From contig CAMPDV010001491.1 of NCBI GenBank assembly GCA_946699065.1, positions 1-64,000 on the forward strand: a DNA stretch of 64,000 nucleotides, in the 5' to 3' direction. Positions 47,651 to 58,902 of this stretch are shown piece by piece. Position numbers and translations under genes: made by a program. The DNA comes from Loxodes magnus (lineage: Eukaryota; Ciliophora; Karyorelictea; Loxodida; Loxodidae). Each line of letters begins with the position of its first letter. Within the stretch, counting starts at the first letter, position 1. Under the pieces are notes generated by a model. It did no database searches and had not been told where the DNA came from. It saw only the letters and a program-made list of their open reading frames with translations.

Positions 47651-49906
47651 ATGTTTAAGCTTCTACTTATTATTGCTATAATTGTAGAAGCTATTTAAGA
47701 AGATTATCTTCAGAATATGGAGTATAAATTCACCTACTATTAGTATTAATAATAGTTCTCTATTAATTGTTTTATTTTATCGCCTTATAACAGCTTCTAG
47801 CAAATTTTTTAATAGTATAACTATTTAACTATATAGATGGATATTTATAACAAAAAAAATATGGTAGAAGGTTTCAAAAAGGGCTTCTATACAGCCTCTT
47901 TCTAAGATAAAAAGGAAGAGAGGAAGCGGGAAACCTAAATTTCTAAACACTACACGTCATCTTTCAAAACCTAATCTTCTTCTTTAACCATATAGGAGCA
48001 ACTCTAAACAGCACCCTCCAGATAATCCTAGAAACACTAACATGCAACAATATCGACTGAGGACCTTCCCAAGAAGCAAAAGATTAGTAACTTTCAGGCC
48101 TAGATTAGGACATTCAACCCCTACATGGACCTCGGAGATCTCAATAAAGAAAAAATCTTAGGAATGACGAAGGAGGAAATGGCTAAGCTTATCTTAGCAT
48201 TAATAGGAAAAATAAAGATCTGGAAAAACAGAATGAAGAACTAGCTTAAGAACAGCAAGAGCATTTAGAAGATGAGGAAACCCATGCTCCTAGAAACTTA
48301 AACCAGGCGGCAATGAATATCAGAATTGACGAATTCGATAGGCAGCTGGAACAATTATATGAATCGAATGAAAATATTCATATCAAATTGGAAAAATTAG
48401 AGACAAGTGTAAAATAATAGGCTATACAATCTATCCCAATGGAGATCGAATAAGAGAATAATAAGCCGATTGAACAAACTAAAGAGAAATATTTTAGGAA
48501 AAAATGTTACATCTGCAGGAGAACAGACCACCTATGGAGACGATGCTGGAAGAGAAAGAAGATTTAATAGAAAATATGGAATGACCTAATCTAATTTTAC
48601 CCAACCAGGAATGGAGAAATTTATAAGAAGAAAACAAGCTATATGAAGAGACAACCATTCCGAAAACTTGACAGTGAAGGGAGGAGAAGACCACCTAGAG
48701 ATCAAGTTCCTATTGGTTGGATAGGGAAGTAGGAAGCTCTTAAGTAGACGATCCTTCTTTAGCACTTTAATTTAATTTAATTTAATTTAATTTAAGATAG
48801 ATGGATATCATTAGTAGTAGTTGGAATTGCTCTATGACTTTATATCCTACTAGTTCTAATTAAATTTAGTAAGATCCAAAAACTGACTGAGATGCAGTTA
48901 ATTAACATAGGAAATACTAATTTATAGCCTTGAATGCCTCTACTTCAAATTGATCTATGAGCATTATCAATTATGATATATAACAACCTTTGATATATAA
49001 CCTAACTTTCATCTATTCAATATCTTCAAGATGTCCTAAAAGTTGTAACAGCAATGGCTTTTGTGATAAAAACTGCAGATGCTAATGTAGAAGTCCTTTA
49101 ATAGGTAACGACTGTAGTATCTAAGGAACTGAAATAGCTATAGGAGAATGATTCAATATTATAATTAATTCTTCTTAGACTTAGTGACTGTATAGTTATC
49201 TCTTAAGTAATGCAAATTAAATAAAAATAAAAATCTAGCAAAAGATTATAATACTAATAAAGCAGTAAAGCTATGGAAATTCTATTTTACCTACTGAATA
49301 GAACTATTAAAAATGATAACAGCTACTTCTAATATAACTATTACTTATAAATTTTCAAGTGGTCTTTGATATTTCAAACTTATAAAGGAGACGAACTCAT
49401 AATTGAACTTATCGATAAAGTTAGAAGTTCAAAGTAAAGATGAATAGAACATAATGATGTGATGCATTATAGGAGCTGCTATTTTTAATATGATATTAAT
49501 AACTTTCTGCCTTTATAAGATATATAATGTTATTATTCGTACTTCATAGAGAATTTATGCATAAAGCTAAGAGTAAACTAATAACGAATAAATATCTAAA
49601 CTTATGTCATAAGAAAAGTTTCCGATTCTAAATTACAATGCAGTAGTCAATGATTCTAATTTTACTGATATAACTTGCTCCATTTGCTTATGTAATTTTA
49701 AAAACCAAGATTTAATAAGAAAACTTCCATGTAATCATTACTATCACAAATAGTGTATAGATTATTGATTTAAAATAAACACCAAATGTTGTATAGCAGA
49801 AGAGATTATCTAGAATATGACAGTTAAGATCAAAAGAATGAAAGCCAACTAGTAAACAGTGAAATAACGTTCGATGCTAATAATTAATCTTTGGGGGTAA
49901 ACGTGA
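47651..49906 (+). CDS. EGF-like / transmembrane / RING-H2 protein, split by a Gag element
   Basis: ATG 47651 opens a signal peptide (MFKLLLIIAIIVEAIQ). The luminal part is interrupted at 47845 and resumes at 48809 in the same frame (QMDI, then ISSSWNCSMTLYPTSSN). An EGF-like module follows (RCPKSCNSNGFCDKNCRC). The frame then changes, best explained by a 32-nt intron near 49207-49238. After it come KFSSGLWYFKLIKETN, a membrane helix (CIIGAAIFNMILITFCLY) and a RING-H2 domain (CSICLCNF, LPCNHYYHKQCIDYW). The last ligand pair reads CCIA instead of C-P-x-C. It ends at TGA 49904. The order suggests a membrane-bound ubiquitin ligase of the PA/EGF-TM-RING kind. The insert breaks the frame, so this copy should be non-functional unless the element is removed. 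Confidence 0.75.
47833..47844. repeat. Target-site duplication ATAGATGGATAT
   Basis: Twelve bases identical to 48797-48808. The ATG within it is in the same codon phase on both sides of the insert. Confidence 0.9.
47845..48796 (+). mobile_element. Gag-type element inserted in the RING gene
   Basis: 952 bp between duplications ATAGATGGATAT (47833-47844 and 48797-48808). ORF from ATG 47861 (MVEGFKKGFYTASFQDKK) with an acidic coiled coil (IDEFDRQLEQLYESNENI), PMEIEQ signature and a perfect zinc knuckle CYICRRTDHLWRRC near 48507-48548. A basic tail with FYPTRNGEIYKKK and RRRPPRDQVP follows. The two halves of the ORF are joined only if one A is added to the A-run at 48208-48212, so it has a one-base frameshift or an assembly error. 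It ends in a (TTTAA)n run at 48766-48795. GC-richer than the host gene. Confidence 0.9.
48766..48795 (+). repeat. (TTTAA)n tail
   Basis: Six pentamers at the 3' end of the Gag element, a different tail unit from the TTA repeats of its relatives. Confidence 0.85.
48797..48808. repeat. Target-site duplication ATAGATGGATAT
   Basis: Partner of 47833-47844. Confidence 0.9.
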
Positions 49907-50865
49907 GTGTCAATATTTCCATTAATCAAGTGTAACTTTAATATGTTTATAATTAATTAAATAAGCAAAGTATAAATAGCATTCAATAACTTTATTTATC
50001 AATATTATAAATATTATATATAAAGGAATGATTGCCTGAGTATTATCAAACCTTTCTTTATAAGTTATATAAATTTTTGCTAAAATAGAATTTATATATT
50101 TTAATATTTCTTAAAGTCTTTTATATTTATTATAGATAAAATATATTATTTTGTTATATATTTTTAATAGATGAAGCATTCATAAAAAAATGGAGATAGG
50201 ATAAAGAAGATAAGTCAGAGCTTAAGGTTTTATTTAAGTATTTGAATAATTATAAATTACTTGCAGATAAGAGGGGCTAGTAATAAAGCAATATCTTTTA
50301 TACAAGAAAAACATTGGATGAATATAATTTTGTGTGGTTTTAATTTTAGTAGAGGGTTTTCTTTTACGAGGCAAATAACCTCTGTATAGCAGTGTATAAA
50401 AAACTAAAAATAATAATGCTATATTAAAACTAGATTAAAAATACAATGAGAATAAAGATACTGTATAATAATAAAGCATAAGTAATCTTTAGTATATTTT
50501 ATTTCTTTATGTAGTTAAACAATAATTTAAAAATACCTTCTTCTTTATTTTCCTATCTTAACTTTCATATTTAATCTTCAGATTTAATATCATAAAGAAA
50601 AGAAACTTAAACTTTAATAAAACTGGAAATACATGAACGAGATGGTAATATTCACATAAGAAATTTATATTAAGTGGAAAAATTTGCCTTATTTAATATT
50701 CTTTTGTTAAGTTAATAAAATTTTAGCTTTAGAATAAAAAACCTTAGAAGTTTAAAAAAATAGTTCGCAAATATACGTAAAATTTAAATTTTCTTAAAGC
50801 TACTAGAAAATATTATTTCTAAGTTGAATAACTTAGGTTGATTTATAAATATAACTAAATTTTAT
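49907..50865. other. AT-rich spacer, nothing recognised
   Basis: No gene, repeat or domain supported. Confidence 0.35.
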
Positions 50866-51870
50866 GTTAATAATAATAATAAGATAAAATTTCAATACTT
50901 TGAGTATTGGGACATGATTATACTACTTATAGTTATATTTCATGCGAATTATGTTAACTATAAGAGTTGTGTAAGTTTATAATCAACCTCTAGTTAATTC
51001 TTCCTGCTTCTTTTCTTTTTTTATTCTATATTGCTTTTATGTTGTGCTTTCGCATTTTCCTCTATCTTCTAATTTTCAATTTATTCTTATTTATTTTTTT
51101 AATAGACATTACTTAAGTTTCTTTCTTAAATTAAACCCCTTTCATTCATCAATTTATTTTTTTGTTTTAATTATTAATTTTTTAATTTCTATCCTTTTTT
51201 AAGCAATTTTGGATGAAAAATTTTAATGTATTTGTCAATCTTAGGGATTTCATTTTTTGAAAAATTTGAATTAATATAATTTTAGTCGTAAAGAATTAGT
51301 TTTTTATAGACTTTGTCATAAAATAAATATCGACTAGATAATTCCTAAAAAATATCTTTATAGAAAGTACATTCAAATATATAATCAAATTTATTAGGAA
51401 TTAAACCACATGCATAATCAATTCCATTTTATTTGCTAATGTGACGCAAACTGAATTCGTATTAGAAATTATAGGTGAATATCCTCAGCTTGTAAATAGA
51501 AATAATGTCTTATATTCGTTATCTGTTAAACTTAGTGTAAGTTATTTCATGAAATACACTTCGATTATTTAAAACAGATTACATATATCTTTAAGCTTTA
51601 GACATCTGTGCATTCCTTTATAAACACTCTTATAAAAATATTTCTTTAACTCTTAGAATAATATGCTAATTTAAATCTTCTATACTTATGATACCTTCAA
51701 TATAAATCATATATAATTCAAGCATTTTATTTATGTATTTTATATACGGTAAATTGTTTATTTAAAAAATAAGCAAAAACAATACTTTTTTACTTAAATA
51801 ATTTATATCTCTATAAATGAAAATGCTATAATGGATTTATATTTTCAAATACTTTAGAAATACTCAAAAT
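50866..51870 (-). mobile_element. 3' fragment of the LINE family, second copy
   Basis: Inverted and diverged copy of 43340-44308. The match is strong at 51410-51480 (Cys/His segment, aligned with 43680-43770) and at 50930-51010 (aligned with 44180-44260), and fades toward 51870. It ends in a TTA tail read on the minus strand (50869-50882). It is 5'-truncated, lacks the RT core and holds many substitutions, so it is old. Confidence 0.75.
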
Positions 51871-53500
51871 GTAATTTATTCTTTATTTATATTTATTTTT
51901 TATAATTTTCTTAGATAAATGAAATTGCTAATAATAACTATAAAGGCTTTTTACCTTCGATTAAAATTTATGATTATTAATATTCCATCATTTGTATATC
52001 AAAACTAAAGCAACCACAAATAAGATTATAATAAATAACTTTATAATTAAGAATAGTTTATGTAGAATAATTATATTTTAATATGCTGATTGTCTGCCTA
52101 AATATATGATAAACTTAAAATATTCATTTACAACTCTATGTAAATTGATTTGCTTTTATCTCATTTCTTCTTAAAAACTTAGATTGAATCTATTTGAGTT
52201 ATTTGCTTTATAATAGATAAATCTTAGTGAAATTTAATTACTAAAGTTACTTTGTAAAATAACGAAAATTTAATTCTCTTAAGTTTTAATTCATTATTGA
52301 CATAATTTAAGTTATATGGATTGTGATTGGTTAATTATGATATTTATCAACCTTTATTATGTAAATATTTAATTTATAGAATTAAAAGCTAAAACTTTAT
52401 AAGGTAAAAATAGCATTCTTTTTAACTTTAATCTTATAAATATTTTCCTTTTATCTAATCTTCTCTATAACTTTCACTAAGTAATAAATTTAATTATTTA
52501 TAGTTTAATTATTTTAATTAGAGATAGCTATTTTATTTTAACTTTAGTAGAACTGCTCTTTTAAGCTTTATAATTGCTTTTATTTTAGAGATATTAATTT
52601 GCTTATTAAGTCAAAGCTAGATAGTTGTATATAACACTTTATTTAAGTAATATATAATCCTATTATTAAAGAAGCTATTATTTTTTCATTCTAGTATAAA
52701 AACATTAATTTCATGCTTAAGGTCATATTTACTTTAAATCATTTTATAATCATAAGCTAGGTATACACTAGACAATAAAAGCTAGGATGGTATAAAATAT
52801 ATAAAGTTAATTGTCTTAAATATATTAGAGTTGAAATATTATAAGAACATACTCTATTAACTTTATAATATTTAGATAGACTCCTCTTTCTTCTATATAA
52901 ATTAATAATATTCTCTCAAATCAGTAAAATATAGAAGAAATTAAGTGATATCTAAATATAAACTATTTTGCTTATTTTTGTTCTAGAAGAAGTTTAATCC
53001 ATTGGCTTTATATGAATCTTTATTAAGATTAACTGCCTTTTTTTTATTTTAATTGTTCTCTTATTGATCTATTAGTTAGTATAATATTTACCAGAATACG
53101 AAGAACAAATTTTAAAAAAGTATATTTATAATTTAATTTGCTTCCTTTAGCCTAAAATAATTTAAATACCTAAAATATGTAAATTGATTTTATATATCAG
53201 TAGAATAAATCATAGATAAGTAAAAAAAATACAAAGATAATTAGCGAAGCAATGAAAATTTAGAATATTAGCTTCTAATTTTTTAATTTTACTCTAGTTC
53301 AACTTTTTTTACTCTATTTTGCTTTGATAAGTTGCTATTATTTTTATATGCTTATTTTAAAGTATATTTAATCGAAATGATTCTTAACCTTTTTTTAACT
53401 TTTTTTTTGTTTTTTTAGAAAAAAAACTTAAAATATTAATATTTTAATGAATGGAAGCTAAAATTTTTGAAAGTTATATTATATTTTGATTATATGATGT
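51871..53500. other. AT-rich region, no supported gene
   Basis: No domain or convincing frame bias. Long T-runs near 53390-53420. Confidence 0.35.
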
Positions 53501-55018
53501 TCATTTGCTACTTTCATCCTGTTACTTTTGCTATAAATATCTTATGATATCCTCCCAATCTTTATTTTTAGTTTGATTATCTCTTACTGCAAATAATGCA
53601 ATATCAAGTAGTTCTTTTCTGAAATTACAACCAAGTTTTAGAGTATAAATCCATTAAAAATGGTCATAAAATTGATATTTATAATGCAAAAAGTCGCAAT
53701 CTTATAAAAAGATTCGTAAATTGCTTCAATTTTTATTTTGCAAATACTTAAAGCATCTATTATTAGGTTACTAAATATAAAAATGCTTTTTGTAAAATTT
53801 TACTCTGTTTTCTCCATAAAATAGTAATTGATCAGTGTCATTAATGTTATTCTCCTTGTAAAATTAATCAAGTCAAGTTTTATTAAATTAAAGTATTTCT
53901 CACTTTTCAAGAAGGTTTGATGTATAAAGTTCATCATATCCTTCTCAATATGGTTCTGAGTGTATTTTCTGCAATTTTTATAAAATGTACTCAAACTTTT
54001 TGTTTTTATCTCATGTAAATATTTCAGTTGCATTAAGGAAAATCTAGACAAAATCTCAAGCCTTGTAAGATAATGAAGGATAGAGTAAACGTTATTTAAC
54101 TATATCATCATAGAATTAAAATTGAAACTTGTAAATGTTCTTTCAAAAATGGAAAAATTTATAGTTGCTTTATTTTTCGCTTCGGAGAAATTCGCAATTT
54201 TGCAGAGCAGTATCGCCATCACTTTATATTAACAAATCTTGAGGCTAAAAAAATAAAGGAGTTCATAATCTTTAGTTTTGATGTCATGAAATTTCTTCAG
54301 CTTTCGATTTAAAACTATTTGGCTTAGAAATATTGTAATAAATTATTTGAACATTCTTATATCTAAGAAAATTTAAAATTCGTTAACGCTACTAATTTTC
54401 TCAATCTTACAAGCTATTTTGCTAAAAGAATACAATGTCTCATCCACATAATTAATAAAATATAGTAATAAATGGGATTGTTACTGAATAGTTTGCATTG
54501 CATGAAACTGTTATGTATCTATTTTTTTAAAGATTTTACCTTTATCAAATCTTTTTCGTATCAATTGCTACACAAATACTTAAATTATCGTAAAATTCTA
54601 AAAGCTGGATAGGAGATTGCAAAGTCTCTGTTGATGTGTCTTAAAATTAAATGTTGGAAGTAAAATATTTAGTGAAATCATTTAGATTTAGGTTATCTTA
54701 TATGTGTCTGCTCAATGTTTGATTTTGATTTTTATAAAATGCGTAGTTTTTTTTCTCATCTTAGTTTCTATCACGATTAAAGAAATCAACTTCTTTTTCA
54801 ATTTAGTCAAATTTTTTCAAATTTTCATTAACATTATCTGTTTAATTGTTTTGAACATCTAAACTAGCAATTTAAATATCATGGTCTAAAATAAATTTAG
54901 TTTCATTCAGAAAACTTGAAGCAAACTAACTATCTTTCTTGGCTATAAAAAGGAAATTATAGAAAAAATAAAAAATAACCAAAAAGATAATAAAAAGGAT
55001 AAATATTTTAACTCTCAT
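53501..55018 (-). CDS. Type II membrane protein of unknown function
   Basis: ATG 55018 gives a basic start and one hydrophobic anchor (MRVKIFILFIIFLVIFYFFY), then a hydrophilic region (FNRDRNQDEKKNYAFYKN, DTSTETLQSPIQLLEFYDN). Downstream the best frame reads FINYVDETLYSFSKIACK through LMQLKYLHEIKTKSLSTF and FIHQTFLKSEKYFNLIKLDL with no TGA for over 200 codons. The C-terminus reads DHFQWIYTLKLGCNFRKELL and DNQTKNKDWEDIIRYLQQ, ending at TGA 53503-53501. The frame changes near 54540 and again near 53720, so at least two small introns are present but not placed. The single N-terminal anchor suggests a Golgi or surface protein. I see no glycosyltransferase motif. Confidence 0.7.
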
Positions 55019-55689
55019 AATAATTTTAAACTTCAAAATGATTTGTAAAATAAAATTGCAATAAAATAAAAAAATTTAATTATATAGAAGTAAAATTAAA
55101 AAAAATAGAAAATTAAATTAAAAGTGTTTAAAATATAATTTTAGATTTTATTTAATAATGCAATAATTAAGTTTATTTTTTATCTAAATTTAAAGCGAAT
55201 AAATTAAATTTATTTATTCTTGTAATCATAGGTTTTGTTTGTAATATAAAGATCGCATATATTGAAGCAATTTTATTTTTTATTTTTTTCTTAAAACCTT
55301 TACATCTTTGATTGAAATATCAATAGATTAGAAAATTATTTAGATATTTGCACATTTTAAATTATTTTTCCTATTTTAGTAATAAATTTTTTCTCAAGTT
55401 TAAAATTAAGCTTCAAAATCTTTCCTTTAAGTTCTTTTTCTGTATAAAATAATCTTTTAAATTGAACATAATGATCACTATTCTACCACCAATTTTTAAA
55501 GTTAATATTTGCTTTCAAAGTGGCATTCTATCTTACAGAACGCATTAAGCCTAAAGTTCTAGCCAGTATGAGTTTTCATTAAATTTCTTGGATAATTTTA
55601 AATCTATTTGCGTACGAAGATTTAGTATTTTCATTTTTTTGATTTTGACTCTTGACAAAAAAATTTCTACTTATTCATGTGTGTAGATT
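55019..55689. other. AT-rich spacer, nothing certain
   Basis: Contains the promoter side of the minus-strand gene starting at 55018. No other feature supported. Confidence 0.3.
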
Positions 55690-56030
55690 AGGCGAGTTCT
55701 AGGCACTAAAAGAAATAGCATAGAAGAGCCAGTTTTAAAATTTTAATATCTTGGCAGCATCCATATTTGCTAAATATCATCTGCCAAAATTAGAAATTTT
55801 CTTTGTAAAAGATCTCCTAACAAAGTAAGTTAGGAACTAAGGAAATATATCTCATGCAAACTTGAATCTATGGTACGGCTAGCAAAAATATTGAAAATTA
55901 CGAATCCATATCACAATTAGAAGATATATTATGGCGGAAATTATACAATAATTTTAAGAAAAACAAGATTCGAAGGAATTATAAAAAACATTCTCGAACA
56001 TTTTTTAAAATTTAAAAATCTTATAATTTT
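55690..56030 (+). mobile_element. Possible LINE C-terminal fragment
   Basis: Frame reads KRNSIEEPVLKFQYLGSI and later LRKYISCKLESMVRLAKILK, resembling the F-x-YLG region just after the RT core in LINE ORF2 proteins. No catalytic motif is present and the fragment is short. It is not close in sequence to the LINE at 42176. Tentative. Confidence 0.35.
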
Positions 56031-56715
56031 AAAAAAAAGCAGAAGCTAAACTTTTAAAAGCAAAGCTACTGAATTTAATTTTTATGAAATTTAAAATTTT
56101 TTTTTAATATTAAAGTTGAAAAAAGTAAACATAACATTTTTCCTAAATGCCATAAAAGAATAAATTTTCCTTTTTAAGTAATATAACTAAATATAAATCA
56201 TTTTAAACTAATTAAAAAAAGTATAATAATTACAAAAATTTTGTCTCTCTGCTAATTTAAAATAAGCAAAATCTACTATATAACATATAAAAACAAAAAT
56301 AAAAAAAAGAGAAATAATATTTAAAACTAAAACACTTATCTACTTAGAAACACTTTGAAAATAAACGAATATGATTTTTAAAACATTTCTAATAAATAAG
56401 TAAAAATAAATCACGCATAAACTTATAGAAACTCTATAAAAATATTGAAGAAAACTAAAAAATTAAAATTCTTTAATATATAGAAGAATAAAAAAGTTTA
56501 AAAATAGTATCTTTTTATATACTTTATGATTGCTTTTAATTTAATATTAATTTAGTTTATTTTATCAAATAACTTATTAATTTCTTTGCTTTTTTTGTTT
56601 TTTAATTATACTTTTAAAATTTAATTTTTTAGATATTTTTCTTCATCATTAATATTTTAATATATAAATCTATAATTTTAAAATAAAATATATTTTTAGT
56701 AAAAAGGATAAAAAG
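56031..56715. other. Very AT-rich spacer
   Basis: Mostly A-runs and T-runs; nothing recognised. Confidence 0.4.
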
Positions 56716-57502
56716 ATGGAAAGCAAGCAATAGAAAATTGAAACGAAAAAGATAGGAATCTTGCATAAAAAATATAGTGTCAAATAAAAGAACTTACTGG
56801 TCCTGATTCTCCTCCATCGGCAAGAGATAAACGACTTTAAGGGAATACTGAGGAGCAGGAATCTAATACAATCGAAGCTTTAAGCAATTAAGTTTGACTT
56901 ATGAAAAAAAAATTGAAAAAAGCAGGATAGAGAAATATTTAATCTCGAGAAAATATAAGAGAACTACTAAAAAATTTGAAGAACTTAATTAGGAAACCAA
57001 CTGCTTAAGGAACCAACTGATAAAAAATCAAATAGTGACTAATGAACAACCCTGAGTATTACCTTAATCTAGATCGAATAAAATTGACATAATGGATATT
57101 GAATAAGATTAATAAATATAGAAAAAATAGAATTAATAAGATCAAAAATAATAATGGAATCTAATAGCTAGAATAGAAAAGAATAGAGAATTACTTGTAC
57201 CTGGAACTCAATTTTAAAACCTTAAATATAGAAGATGCTGTTTTTGCCATTCGAAGAATAATTACTGAAGACCTGCAAAGCTTCAAACAACTAAAGAGAA
57301 AAGAAGTTTAAATAACGAGAAGAGAACCTGCAAGACTATATGTAGTTCCATATTGAGTATTCAAGAAGAAGACTTTCAACAGAGCAAGAAGATCATCACA
57401 GTGGATATCTCCCACATAAAAAACATGGTCGTGGTTTCCACCACATTAAAAAATTGTCAGTGAGAACCTGTCCAGATCCCAGAGAACTCAAACTCTTTTT
57501 GA
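56716..57502 (+). mobile_element. Gag-type element, partly decayed
   Basis: ATG 56716 (MESKQQKIETKK). The N-terminal part shifts frame at least once (KELTGPDSPPSARDKR). From 56990 one frame is clean: LRNQLIKNQIVTNEQ, IDIMDIEQ (the family's MEIE signature), RIEKNRELLVPG, then knuckle remnant RRCCFCHSKNNYWRPAK. It ends KNCQWEPVQIPENSNSF at TGA 57500-57502. The knuckle lacks its His and last Cys. The C-terminus resembles the elements at 5963-6441 and 33193-34032. A TTTTA-rich run follows, then immediately the GC-rich cassette at 57561. Confidence 0.7.
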
Positions 57503-57560
57503 CTTTTATTTTATTTTATTAATATTATTTTTATATCTTTAATAAAATAAATATAATAAT

Positions 57561-57860
57561 TGAAAAGATGGTGGGAGCTGAGAATGACCTTCGTGACAAC
57601 ACTTTCTGGTTTTATGGTTAGGAACAAGTTCCTTTCCTGTCGCTGAGAAAGTCCCTGGACAGAGTCATTTTCTGAAGGGAACGCTGTCTTTGAGATTATC
57701 CGCTCTTGATAGGGGCTTGAAGCCTGGCTGCTCATAGCGATGGAGTTCCCTCCCTAGCAGCTGTGCCTGGAGCACAACAGGATATCCCCGTCATTCCATA
57801 AAAAGAGAGCGTCGGGTCGTGCAATCGGAAGGGAGTTTCCGGTCCAAAAACTTTTTTAGT
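57561..57860 (+). CDS. GC-rich coding cassette G, unknown protein
   Basis: Near 50% G+C in an 80% A+T setting. Frame: MVGAENDLRDNTFWFYGQEQ, VPFLSLRKSLDRVIFWRE, SLAAHSDGVPSLAAVPGA, DIPVIPQKESVGSC. It aligns with cassette F (32038-32342, opposite strand) over the first 60 codons. The segment CATAGCGATGGAGTTCCCT is shared in inverted orientation with cassette E (58491-58513). In-frame TGA codons: three. No certain start or stop. Function unknown. Confidence 0.45.
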
Positions 57861-58384
57861 TGAAATTAAATAATTAATTTAAAAAGCTTATTGAAATATT
57901 TTAAAACTATTTCATTTAAAAAAAATTAATTAAAAAACTCTTATTTTAATTTTTATAAATTTAATCATAATTTAATAAAATTTTTTAATCTTTTTATTCT
58001 AAAACTATTGCAAATCTATTTTTATAGAAGGACTAAATACAGTAATTATTAGATAATAAATAAAGCATTTTATTATCCTTAAATATTACAATTCTTTTTT
58101 TATTTAAGCTCTATTTTATTATGCTTTTTTTATTTTTTAATGACTAAGATAAATTAAATTTTTTAATTATTAAATAATATTTTATAAAAGGAATATGTTT
58201 AAATGCATATTTGCTATTTTATTATTAAAGTTTTAAGAATATATATATTTTAATTTATTTTATGATTGAAAGCTAATTGGCGAATTTAAGAATTCTAAAT
58301 ATTTCTTTCATAACTATTCGGCCAACTTTTTATTTTTCGTTTTTTATTATTATTATTAAGCTTTAATTGTTTGATCTGATCTGA
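57861..58384. other. AT-rich spacer with (TTA)n
   Basis: TTA repeats at about 58346-58362, which read as an AAT tail behind the minus-strand cassette E. Nothing else seen. Confidence 0.4.
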
Positions 58385-58660
58385 TCGAAAGCTCAGCACC
58401 TTGTTCAGCCATAACTCATAATATACGATCTTTAAATACTAACGATTTTCAGTGGCATGTTGGAGGCAGTTGATATTTGGATTCTGCAGTCAGGGAACTC
58501 CATCGCTATGACTATCTGTCGTCAAGCCCCTGCCAAAGTAAACATGATAATTCATCTTGACTTTTATTCAGAATGTTGCATTCATACTAGTAATTTGTTC
58601 TAGTTGTAGACGAAACACTCCTCCTGAAACCGCCAAATTTAAATTATATTTTATTTTTCT
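58385..58660 (-). CDS. GC-rich coding cassette E, unknown protein
   Basis: Minus-strand frame: VSGGVFRLQLEQITSMNATF, YFGRGLTTDSHSDGVPWL, QNPNINCLQHATENR, ending YYELWLNKVLSF. It shares HSDGVP and about 20 bases around it with cassette G, and its last segment (KVLSF) resembles the ends of A-D. It thus links the two groups of cassettes. Followed on its own strand by an (AAT)n tail, which suggests retroposition. Confidence 0.45.
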
Positions 58661-58902
58661 AAGAAATTAATTAAAAGCCCTGATTTGATAAATTTTACTA
58701 AAAATTAGAGGAATTTTTATATTTTCTAGATTCATATTTTCAGTTAAGAAAACAAAGATCCATAAAATTACTTTTTTATATTTTTAAATATTAATACAAG
58801 GAAAAAATTAGATTTCTAAGAAATACTTAAAGATTAAAAAAATTTATTTATTACCAGTATAAAGAAAAGTTATTCAGATTTAACTTTTAATTTAATTATC
58901 AT

